Of a stretch of 8,715 nucleotides of DNA, positions 1 to 5,867 are shown piece after piece. Position 1 is the stretch's first letter. Each line of letters starts with the position of its first letter. The notes under the pieces were generated by a model. The model searched no databases. It worked only from the letters and a program-made list of their open reading frames with translations, and was not told the origin of the DNA. Source of the DNA: Bacteroidales bacterium UBA1769 (GTDB taxonomy: Bacteria; Bacteroidota; Bacteroidia; Bacteroidales; UBA932); assembly GCA_002314725.1 (NCBI GenBank), contig DCGV01000106.1, forward strand, positions 2,140-10,854, written 5' to 3'. Position numbers and translations under genes: made by a program.

Positions 1-195
1 GACCTATGATGGAAATAAGTGATTATTTTCATAGTTTTTGCTTTAACTCCTCCCAACAAGAGAGAGAAATCGGGGGAAAGTGCTTGGGAAATCATTTTTA
101 TAATCCCCAAATCCCGATATTGTAATAGTATAGAAAAAAGATACTTTTACTACTCCGATTTCCCTCTCTCTTTGGGAAGGGTATAGTCGTTAAAC
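1..195. repeat. Structured non-coding region with nested inverted repeats, possible origin or terminator
   Basis: This stretch lies downstream of the SF3 helicase gene and holds no credible ORF. An imperfect long inverted repeat has its left arm around 49-77 (core CCCAACAAGAGAGAGAAATC) and its right arm around 153-181 (core GATTTCCCTCTCTCTTTGGG). Inside it sit a hairpin of TTGGG (84-88) with CCCAA (106-110), and a stem of about 10 bp at 122-131/141-150 with one mismatch and an A-rich loop. The motif GAAATC recurs in direct orientation near 66 and 88 and inverted near 156. The arrangement would suit a replication or transfer origin beside a helicase gene, or an extended terminator for the leftward operon. 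The function is inference; only the repeats are seen. The region is cut by the window edge. Confidence 0.5.
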
Positions 196-1680
196 TTAGA
201 ATGGGTTACGTGGATTTGAAAGTTTAACCATATTTGCACTATGATTATTCTTTTTTTCAATATGATATCCCATTCCTTCTAATCTCATCTTAAAGTTACT
301 CAGTCCAATATCTTTATGGTTATTTGCCTTACAGAACTCAATATATTCTTTATGCAGTTCATCAAGTCTCTTTTCTGATGATCCAGGAGAATAACTCTTA
401 GAATCCATAAACATCAATACCGTGTCTGAATTTGCCTGATATTGGTTTACGGTAGCCTCTAACATCTTCGAATGGCTAAACTTATGTCCATTCTTGATAT
501 ACCTTACCAATCCTTCTATCATCCAATTCAAAATGCCAGAAGCCTCTGTCCTAAGTTTTTCAGACAAGAATGGATCTGCCTTATTCTTATCAATCACCTT
601 ACGGAACTCGACAATTAGCAGACGCCGACGAAAACCCATTGATGTATCCGAAGAAGATGGCATCGAATTGGAATTATAGGCCAACTTTGCGTAATCTTCG
701 ATGATAGTTGGATCATGATATAGCCGTCTTGCTTCAACAGGTTCCCCACTTGCCAACTGCTTAAAGAATCCATTATCCCAGATCTTACCGCTGAAGTCCG
801 AAGAGTAGTTCAACAGTTTGTTCTGAAGGAGGATTCTCGTGGTACTGGCTTCATTGCAAAGTGAGTTGATATTGAACGTGGTGACATTCTCCTTACCTAG
901 AGCATAAGTAATTGCATTGAAGAGAACAGACTTACCATTATGTCCCTCACCAACCAGGGCAATCACCTTTTCTACTTTCAGCCGAGGAACTAAACACGTA
1001 CCGAAGAACTCCTGAACGACCAACTGAATATCACCTGGAATCACTTCATTCAGGAACTGCTCAAAACGATTAGACTTAGCACCAGGATCATAACTATACG
1101 GCAAGACATAGTGGAAGTAGTCCTTTGGATCATGTCCTCTTGGGCGAACGCAACCAGATTCATCTATCTCAATGGTACAGTTATTTGCATTTATCAAAGC
1201 CACTTCTCTCCTATTATGCTGTTGGGTATCACGATAAAGGGAGAAACGGAACTGCTTGGTATACTGGACTAACGAAGATGCTCTTTCTGCTTCGATCTTC
1301 TTCAAACCTGTTTTCTTGAGGCAGTCAGAAAAAAAGTGTTCTGCAACATTATCATCCAACGGCTTCCAACAACACAAGTCATAGATATAGAAGCCCTGTG
1401 GGTCTGAGTAGATGCCATAACCTAGACAGCCAAACTCTTTTGATAATACACCGGCAGCAATAATAGCCTTTGATTCAATATCGGGATGAATCGCCTTCTG
1501 TAAGAATAGGGACTTGAAACTCGGATCAGATTCAGCTTCAGCCTTACGATAGAGATCTTGGTTTGCCTCCTTCTCATAATCAACAGGCTTAATACGATCC
1601 AATACCTCGTTCAAGATGGTTCGAAAGTCCTTCTCCTGGATAGCAGGGAAGTATGGTATGAGGGAATTATCCATAAGCAT
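196..1680 (-). CDS. SF3 (D5/P4-type) phage/plasmid replicative helicase
   Basis: A 494-residue protein with the complete superfamily 3 helicase motif set in its C-terminal half. Walker A is GEGHNGKS (residues 244-251). The Walker B region is LLNYSSDFSG (about 289-298). Motif B' is FKQLASGEPVEARRL (about 306-320). The sensor/motif C region runs from about 331 and includes NSNSMP, followed by the arginine-rich GFRRRL (349-354). A D5_N-like helical segment lies just before it (about 203-231). Family knowledge says such proteins form ring helicases that unwind DNA during replication of phages, plasmids and integrative elements. I see no clear primase active site in the first 190 residues, so primase activity is not claimed. 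The ATG at 1680 directly follows the stop of the 34-residue gene (TAGATG), which supports this start and translational coupling; the ATG two codons later is an alternative. It is the last gene of the leftward set. Confidence 0.88.
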   Translation of the reverse strand: MLMDNSLIPYFPAIQEKDFRTILNEVLDRIKPVDYEKEANQDLYRKAEAESDPSFKSLFLQKAIHPDIESKAIIAAGVLSKEFGCLGYGIYSDPQGFYIYDLCCWKPLDDNVAEHFFSDCLKKTGLKKIEAERASSLVQYTKQFRFSLYRDTQQHNRREVALINANNCTIEIDESGCVRPRGHDPKDYFHYVLPYSYDPGAKSNRFEQFLNEVIPGDIQLVVQEFFGTCLVPRLKVEKVIALVGEGHNGKSVLFNAITYALGKENVTTFNINSLCNEASTTRILLQNKLLNYSSDFSGKIWDNGFFKQLASGEPVEARRLYHDPTIIEDYAKLAYNSNSMPSSSDTSMGFRRRLLIVEFRKVIDKNKADPFLSEKLRTEASGILNWMIEGLVRYIKNGHKFSHSKMLEATVNQYQANSDTVLMFMDSKSYSPGSSEKRLDELHKEYIEFCKANNHKDIGLSNFKMRLEGMGYHIEKKNNHSANMVKLSNPRNPF

Positions 1681-1785
1681 CTACCTTTTAGATATGCCTT
1701 CTCGAACATATACATCACCTGTAAGGGTATGCATTGCAAATCCATCACCCTTATGGTCAAAAGTGACTTTAATTGTTTCTGCCAT
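1681..1785 (-). CDS. 34-residue small protein fused in tandem to the helicase gene
   Basis: A short gene beginning MAETIKVTFDHKGDGFAMHT and ending GISKR. The sequence has the alternating hydrophobic pattern of a small beta-strand-rich protein, but I do not recognise a family. Three features support it as real: the ATG at 1785 lies 4 bases after the stop of the 83-residue gene; its TAG stop is immediately followed by the ATG of the helicase; and no other feature explains this otherwise empty 105-base gap. It probably belongs to a three-gene transcript (83 aa, 34 aa, helicase), where tight junctions would allow translational coupling. It could be a helicase accessory factor or merely a coupling leader; neither can be decided from the sequence. 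Confidence 0.6.
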   Translation of the reverse strand: MAETIKVTFDHKGDGFAMHTLTGDVYVREGISKR

Positions 1786-1789
1786 ATAC

Positions 1790-2041
1790 TTACGATTTTC
1801 GTTCAATCAATCCAGATCGGGAATCATAAGTTACCAAGTGGAGAGAGAACCATTGACCAATGCAACAATCCAGTGCTTGCCAAAAAGCTGGAGGCACTAA
1901 ATGTTCGTCTTCAAATAATTCTTCTATCAAAACATCACATACAGCATCCACGCCATAGTCAGGATTTGCCATGAATTTGTCATTGATAGCTCTCTGTAGT
2001 TGTACAACAGAGGGTTGGTTTTGATTTCTTGTTATCAACAT
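1790..2041 (-). CDS. Hypothetical 83-residue protein, first gene of the helicase operon
   Basis: I do not recognise this protein. It starts MLITRNQNQPSVVQLQRAIN and is mostly helical, with an acidic stretch (IEELFEDEH) and an aromatic/cysteine-containing C-terminal part (FWQALDCCIGQWF). There is no signal peptide, membrane segment or nucleotide-binding motif. An in-frame ATG exists 33 bases upstream at 2074, but it lies inside the hairpin that terminates the preceding gene. The ATG at 2041, just after the AT-rich tail of that hairpin, is therefore the better start. The stop is 4 bases before the 34-residue gene, making this the head of a compact operon that ends with the SF3 helicase, so a role in element replication or its control is plausible by context only. 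Confidence 0.65.
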   Translation of the reverse strand: MLITRNQNQPSVVQLQRAINDKFMANPDYGVDAVCDVLIEELFEDEHLVPPAFWQALDCCIGQWFSLHLVTYDSRSGLIERKS

Positions 2042-2049
2042 AGTCTTTT

Positions 2050-2094
2050 TTAATAAAAACCTCCACCCCGACATGGGATGCCAAAGCGGAGGCT
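2050..2094 (-). terminator. Rho-independent terminator after the ParB-like gene
   Basis: On the minus strand the arm AGCCTCCGCTTTG (2094-2082) pairs with CGGGGTGGAGGTT (2070-2058) through 13 pairs including several G-U wobbles. The loop is 11 bases and a T-rich tail follows. It starts 9 bases beyond the stop of the 2104-3300 gene. It separates that gene from the 83 aa/34 aa/helicase set, which would need partial read-through or its own promoter. I could not find a clear promoter for that set. Confidence 0.7.
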
Positions 2095-2103
2095 GGTTAA
2101 TAA

Positions 2104-3300
2104 TCAGTTAAGTTTGATATTTAGGCCCTCTAAAGCGACAAATGCCTTGAAAGCATCATCCAAGAGATTAACACGATGCTGATCCTTGGTCAGACCACCC
2201 TTGACGCCCTTTGCCTGAAGAATAGAGGTCGAGGTGGCCTCAGAGATGTTCTCGATAAACTTTAGCATCAGAGTCTGTCCATCATCCTTGCCTTTAGCAT
2301 CTACAATAAGATTCCAAAGACGAGACACCTCCAGTGGGAAACACTTCGTCTTGAGAGTGTCACTATCCTCTCCGAACTTCTTAACCAGCGTCTCAAATAC
2401 CTTGATTGCCACATCGTGATACTTAAAGATGTCCTTAGCATTTCCACTATTCACCTCAGAAGCCTTAACTCGATCAGTTTTCAAAGTAGCGAGTTCACAT
2501 GCTGCTTGATACTTGTAACCGGACTGAAGCAATTTCTGAATAAACAGCCAGCCAGGATGACTCTTGACACCATCCTCCAGGATTCGTTTCTGCACATAGT
2601 TCTCACTCTTCCATGCGGCCAAATTAAGATTGATTTCAGAGAAGAACTTAACTATGTTGTAGTGGCCCAGATGATCCGGAGAAGGAAGAATAGCGAAAAT
2701 TTGCGGCCATTTCTCCTTTTCAATGCTGAAGAGGAAGTTAAGTCTACCATGTCCATCGATTGCCATCAAATCGTTCTCACTTGGTTTTGAGGTCTGATCC
2801 GGATCATTCGAGAAATGAACCATTGGCATTCCAAAAGCATCTGCAACAGCCTTAGGAACCACCAAGATTGGGCACTGTGCTCCATAGGTCATAATAGATG
2901 CTCCGGTCTTGGTCTGATCTCCACCATGTGTGCGATTAAGTTTGCAACCGAAGATCGTTACCTTACCATCCTGAACGCACTTGGTAACATCAACAATCAT
3001 GTTTTTGCCGCCATTGAAAGGAGTAATATAATCTGGCAATTCCTTTCCAAGACGGTTAACTTCATCTTCAAATAAGAGATCAGTCTTTGCAAACAAATCA
3101 AGTTGTTCCTGAGTATATACAGGATTATAATCTGGAGTTTTCTTTGCAGAAGACTTTATCTTCTTATCAGTATCTGTCTGCACAGAGCTTGCAACATTTT
3201 CTGGTTGCTCGCTTGGGTTAATACTTGAGGACTGATCCTCGCTGTGATTTGCATTAGGAATCTCCTGGAGATCCTGAACGGGGGCATTATTTTCTGCCAT
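2104..3300 (-). CDS. ParB-like nuclease-fold (ParB/sulfiredoxin) protein
   Basis: A 398-residue cytoplasmic protein. Residues 1-60 are polar and low-complexity (rich in S, N, E, Q), probably disordered. The ParB-N-like region is about 95-205: a segment resembling ParB box I (GASIMTYGAQCPILVVP, 133-149), then the hallmark LMAIDGHGRLNFLF (178-191), which matches the box II pattern IDGHxR, then WPQIFAILP. The rest (210-398) is helical and unassigned. Family knowledge: this fold binds or cleaves DNA or nucleotides, and in ParB proteins partitions replicons. Here it sits inside a replication module with a DUF3987 ATPase and an SF3 helicase, so a role in replication initiation or maintenance is plausible. 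No ParA partner is visible, so classical partitioning is not claimed. The reading frame extends upstream to about 3372, but the ATG at 3300, beginning MAENNAP, opens a normal polar N-terminus and is preferred. Confidence 0.72.
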   Translation of the reverse strand: MAENNAPVQDLQEIPNANHSEDQSSSINPSEQPENVASSVQTDTDKKIKSSAKKTPDYNPVYTQEQLDLFAKTDLLFEDEVNRLGKELPDYITPFNGGKNMIVDVTKCVQDGKVTIFGCKLNRTHGGDQTKTGASIMTYGAQCPILVVPKAVADAFGMPMVHFSNDPDQTSKPSENDLMAIDGHGRLNFLFSIEKEKWPQIFAILPSPDHLGHYNIVKFFSEINLNLAAWKSENYVQKRILEDGVKSHPGWLFIQKLLQSGYKYQAACELATLKTDRVKASEVNSGNAKDIFKYHDVAIKVFETLVKKFGEDSDTLKTKCFPLEVSRLWNLIVDAKGKDDGQTLMLKFIENISEATSTSILQAKGVKGGLTKDQHRVNLLDDAFKAFVALEGLNIKLN

Positions 3301-3389
3301 AATAATTCTCCGCTTCCCACACGAGAGGGCCAGAGTGCTCTTTAAATATAATAATGTAGTATATTGCTTCACATACCATTTTGATGGCG

Positions 3390-3412
3390 CAAAGATGAGG
3401 ATTTCATCTTTG
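3390..3412. promoter_or_regulatory. Perfect 9-bp inverted repeat carrying promoter-like TTTG boxes
   Basis: CAAAGATGA (3390-3398) and TCATCTTTG (3404-3412) form a perfect 9-bp inverted repeat with a 5-base spacer. It lies between the 153-residue gene and the ParB-like gene. Read on the minus strand, its right-hand copy gives CATCTTTGC, one base from the Bacteroidetes -7 consensus TAnnTTTG. The site could therefore be a promoter with an overlapping operator for the ParB-like gene, leaving a leader of about 80 bases. It has no T-tail, so it is a poor terminator for the upstream gene, although its position 16 bases after that stop fits one. Confidence 0.45.
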
Positions 3413-3428
3413 GTCTAAAAACCCTATT

Positions 3429-3890
3429 TTATACTTCTGCCATAGAGGCTAACAACTGCTTCAAAAAAGGTCTTTGATTATCCTTGACGGCATATTCTAA
3501 CTTAGCGGAATTAGTATAGATTGAAGTTTTTTTGCCAGTCTGCTCTAACTTGTAGAATAATCGAAGCGGCGTTCCGACATATACCCCTTGATTACAGAGA
3601 TATGTCACCAATCCCATCACTCTATATCTACAGAGCTCACCTTTATGCTTGCCTTTTACCATTGTCAAATCGAAAAGGTCAGACTCTTCAATCTTACGCC
3701 ATATCGTGCGTACCTTAGCCTTGTATTCAAGAGCAGCAAACTCTTCAATACTACGAACATAATCGCTGAGAGAAATGCTGTTTACAGACTCCTCCTCGAC
3801 TGCTATGAAAAGGGTCCCAGATTGTGCTGCCTTTTGCAAGGCTTGTACATCATAGTCGCTGGGATCGACTTTTATGAACTTCTTGTTCAT
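3429..3890 (-). CDS. Hypothetical 153-residue protein of the replication module
   Basis: I do not recognise this protein. From the ATG at 3890 it begins MNKKFIKVDPSDYDVQALQK and continues as a mixed alpha/beta, soluble, charged protein. It includes a helical stretch (EEFAALEYKAKVRTIWRKIEE), then a basic region (KGKHKGELCRYR). There is no signal peptide, membrane segment or catalytic motif. The frame stays open upstream to a TTG at 3959, but no in-frame ATG exists there and the extra residues look unstructured, so the ATG at 3890 is preferred. It is flanked by the terminator of the DUF3987 gene upstream and the inverted repeat at 3390-3412 downstream, so it probably has its own promoter within 3891-3998. 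Perfect palindromes in that stretch suggest regulation. A role in element maintenance is inferred only from context. Confidence 0.65.
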   Translation of the reverse strand: MNKKFIKVDPSDYDVQALQKAAQSGTLFIAVEEESVNSISLSDYVRSIEEFAALEYKAKVRTIWRKIEESDLFDLTMVKGKHKGELCRYRVMGLVTYLCNQGVYVGTPLRLFYKLEQTGKKTSIYTNSAKLEYAVKDNQRPFLKQLLASMAEV

Positions 3891-3913
3891 TTCGGATTGT
3901 GAAATAAACAGAA

Positions 3914-3968
3914 GCACCGGTGCATTGACGGTTGCTAGCCGTCCATTCCTCAACTCCAATTGGGCCCA
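3914..3968. promoter_or_regulatory. Cluster of palindromes upstream of the 153-residue gene
   Basis: Four inverted repeats lie close together: GCACCGGTGC (3914-3923, perfect 10 bp), GACGG/CCGTC (3927-3931/3939-3943), CCAATTGG (3956-3963) and TGGGCCCA (3961-3968). The first lies 23 bases upstream of the ATG at 3890, where an operator or promoter element would be expected. No clear TAnnTTTG box is visible here. That these are protein-binding sites is inference. Confidence 0.3.
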
Positions 3969-3990
3969 GGAGAATCAGAATGCTGTGGTT

Positions 3991-4024
3991 AAAAATATAG
4001 ACGGAGTCGATTATGGCTCCGTCT
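3991..4024 (-). terminator. Rho-independent terminator of the DUF3987 gene
   Basis: AGACGGAG (3999-4006) and CTCCGTCT (4017-4024) form a perfect 8-bp stem with a 10-base loop. On the minus strand it is followed by TATATTTTT. The stem overlaps the last codons and the TAA stop of the DUF3987 gene, so termination is placed exactly at the gene end. It isolates that gene from the 153-residue gene downstream. Confidence 0.82.
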
Positions 4025-5579
4025 TTGTTGTGTTTGGCTTTTGATATCGACCTTGTGCAAGTCTAATCAATTTGCCTTGATTTGTCCACGCTCTTAGGCT
4101 ACGTTCAACTGAAGAACGACTAACTCTGAGAGAATCTCCCTTTTGAACTGCATCCTTTGTAATGAACTCAAATGGCAAGGACTCATACAATTTCTCATAG
4201 AGACCTTTCGGATTTTCCATTCTAACAATCGCAAGTTCGGATTGTCCCAAGATCATGTACACACCAGCTGTATGTTCAAGAAGAACGCCAGCCATGTGAA
4301 GTGCATTTTCACAGTCCTCCTTAGTGATCTGCAGGATGGTCTCTCTTCCAGACTCAGGATTAGTTCCCAGCAAATCATCGATATGGCGAAGTACAGTAAA
4401 AATCATCATGATACGAAAAATACTAAGTCCCATGCGACGTACACTAGCAACAATTCCCTCACCATATCTGCAATGATAGTCCTCCTGAAATCTTGCAAAC
4501 ACCTCATTAAAACGGTCATGAAGGCTCTCTGGCAACTCAATTTTTACACCAGGTAATTCTCGAAGAGTTTGCGTAAGAGAATGAAGCTCCAGACTTTTGC
4601 TCTTGAATGCTTCTTCCATTGCAGAACCGATAGAAAAAACATTCGACCAATGCAAAGGATCTCCGTCCATCTTATAGTACAGAAATCGACTGAAGAGACC
4701 ATTTTCTATACTTGGTATCAGTGCCGGGATTTGGCCTGGTGTTCCACTGAGCAAGATACTAATCTCTGGATGTTTGATAATAAGAGGAGTTGCCAATGTC
4801 TTTCGATAAAACAAGATCGGCTCATGATGAAACGCCTTTCGGTAAACATCGCTGTATGGGCCTTCACTTGATCTTAAAGAATTAGTCATTGTGTCAGCCT
4901 CAGTCTCATAAATTATTCCAACACCTTTGTTAGATCGGAGTGCATCATAAAAAGCTGCGCTCGAACTGTTTGCCGGAATAATGTGAAGATGCAACTGAGG
5001 CACTTCTGGCTTGTCTCCTTTATTTAAACATCCCTTCTGCTTTTGATCCTTAAAATCCAGCATTCTTGCCTGGAATTGGATCAGCTCTTCCTCATATTCT
5101 TTCTGATAACAATCCGTTAAAGGATCTAGAAGCATCCTTGAATATTCAATGATACCCTTTCCGCAACTTGCAGCGGCAGTCACCAGAAGAAAAAGATTAG
5201 AGTTGACCTTCTTTCCATTGTACGAAGCGTAGACTCCAGGGAGACAGGATGACGCCATTGTCAAAATTGATAATAACAAAGCATCACGCTGTTCAGGATT
5301 AGCTGTGAAAAAGAGGAGTGACTTCAGGAAATCAGGCAATTCATTCGGAAAACTGAAATTGGGCATCAACTCCTCGTTAAACACTTCTTTTCCTTCCTCT
5401 GACGGAATTGAGGCATTAGATGGAATTGATTCAGTTCCTCCTTTTGCTTCACTTCCGTCAACGATGGAATTAGGAGATGCAGCCGCAGCTGCTTCTTTAC
5501 TCAAGGTATCTCCTTCTACCTTGACCTGAGACTCATCTACCTGAGATGGTCTAGGCTTGAATATATTGTCCATAATCAT
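4011..5579 (-). CDS. DUF3987-family ATPase with C-terminal winged helix
   Basis: A 522-residue protein with the DUF3987 pattern known from mobile elements. Residues 1-75 are low-complexity (A, S, E rich). A P-loop-like segment LVTAAASCGKG (132-142) follows; it ends GKG rather than GKS/T, which from memory is common in Bacteroidetes members. The acidic motif IIYETEADT (222-230) acts in the Walker B position. RKAFHHE (247-253) and LLSGTPGQ (276-283) fit the family, and GLFSRFLYY (294-302) supplies a candidate arginine finger. The C-terminal 60 residues (about 455-515: FITKDAVQKGD...SRSSVERSLRAW...GRYQK) look like a winged-helix DNA-binding domain. DUF3987 proteins are usually associated with primase/helicase functions in plasmid, phage and integrative-element replication, and the SF3 helicase on the same strand fits. 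Start: ATG at 5579; the ATG two codons later is equally possible. A promoter lies about 50 bases upstream. Confidence 0.85.
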   Translation of the reverse strand: MIMDNIFKPRPSQVDESQVKVEGDTLSKEAAAAASPNSIVDGSEAKGGTESIPSNASIPSEEGKEVFNEELMPNFSFPNELPDFLKSLLFFTANPEQRDALLLSILTMASSCLPGVYASYNGKKVNSNLFLLVTAAASCGKGIIEYSRMLLDPLTDCYQKEYEEELIQFQARMLDFKDQKQKGCLNKGDKPEVPQLHLHIIPANSSSAAFYDALRSNKGVGIIYETEADTMTNSLRSSEGPYSDVYRKAFHHEPILFYRKTLATPLIIKHPEISILLSGTPGQIPALIPSIENGLFSRFLYYKMDGDPLHWSNVFSIGSAMEEAFKSKSLELHSLTQTLRELPGVKIELPESLHDRFNEVFARFQEDYHCRYGEGIVASVRRMGLSIFRIMMIFTVLRHIDDLLGTNPESGRETILQITKEDCENALHMAGVLLEHTAGVYMILGQSELAIVRMENPKGLYEKLYESLPFEFITKDAVQKGDSLRVSRSSVERSLRAWTNQGKLIRLAQGRYQKPNTTKTEP

Positions 5580-5627
5580 GTCAAAGAACTTGAGTCAATC
5601 GAGAACCAATTGTCCCTGTTGACGGTG

Positions 5628-5658
5628 CAAAGATATCTCCTCTTCAGAAATCGACAAC
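5628..5658 (-). promoter_or_regulatory. Bacteroidetes-type promoter for the DUF3987 gene
   Basis: On the minus strand TATCTTTG (5635-5628) matches the -7 consensus TAnnTTTG exactly and is followed by C. GTTG (5658-5655) lies 19 bases upstream, where the -33 TTTG element is expected. The inferred transcription start would leave a leader of about 40 bases before the ATG at 5579. Confidence 0.7.
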
Positions 5659-5682
5659 CTTGTTTATTTTGATGTTCAATCC

Positions 5683-5712
5683 GTTAGTGCGATGTTAGTG
5701 TTTTCGTTAGTG
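5683..5712. repeat. Three GTTAGTG direct repeats with helical phasing
   Basis: GTTAGTG occurs at 5683-5689, 5694-5700 and 5706-5712, so start-to-start distances are 11 and 12 bases, about one DNA turn. The second and third copies are both followed by TTTT, and the first and third are preceded by C. They lie 25-55 bases upstream of the minus-strand promoter and upstream of the plus-strand gene. The layout suits iterons for a replication initiator or a set of binding sites for a regulator of one or both divergent genes. Binding is inference. Confidence 0.6.
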
Positions 5713-5808
5713 TTTTGGAGTTCGTTTGAATTGGAAAGACCGAAAAAAGCGATATTTTAAGCCATGCATTCTTTGTGAAAGTCTAAATGTCATTCTTTTT
5801 TTGAATTA

Positions 5809-5843
5809 TTTACTACTAAAGTCAAAAAATATCATTATCTTTG
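5809..5843 (+). promoter_or_regulatory. Bacteroidetes-type promoter for the 519-residue gene
   Basis: TATCTTTG (5836-5843), followed by C, exactly matches the -7 consensus TAnnTTTG and lies 24 bases before the ATG at 5868. The -33 element is weak: the nearest candidate is TTTA (5809-5812), 23 bases upstream. The identical -7 box drives the divergent DUF3987 gene. Confidence 0.6.
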
Positions 5844-5867
5844 CAACTGAACAAATAATATTGTACT

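Noticed and set aside
1558..1974. Plus-strand frames antisense to the helicase and the small upstream genes
   Set aside because: They are shadows of the well-supported minus-strand genes, with no domain signature and no start context.
2042..2074. N-terminal extension of the 83-residue protein from the ATG at 2074
   Set aside because: The extra 11 codons lie inside the terminator hairpin of the preceding gene; the ATG at 2041 is the better start.
3301..3372. 24-residue N-terminal extension of the ParB-like protein
   Set aside because: The upstream start precedes a stretch unlike the polar N-terminus that follows, and the ATG at 3300 gives a natural beginning.
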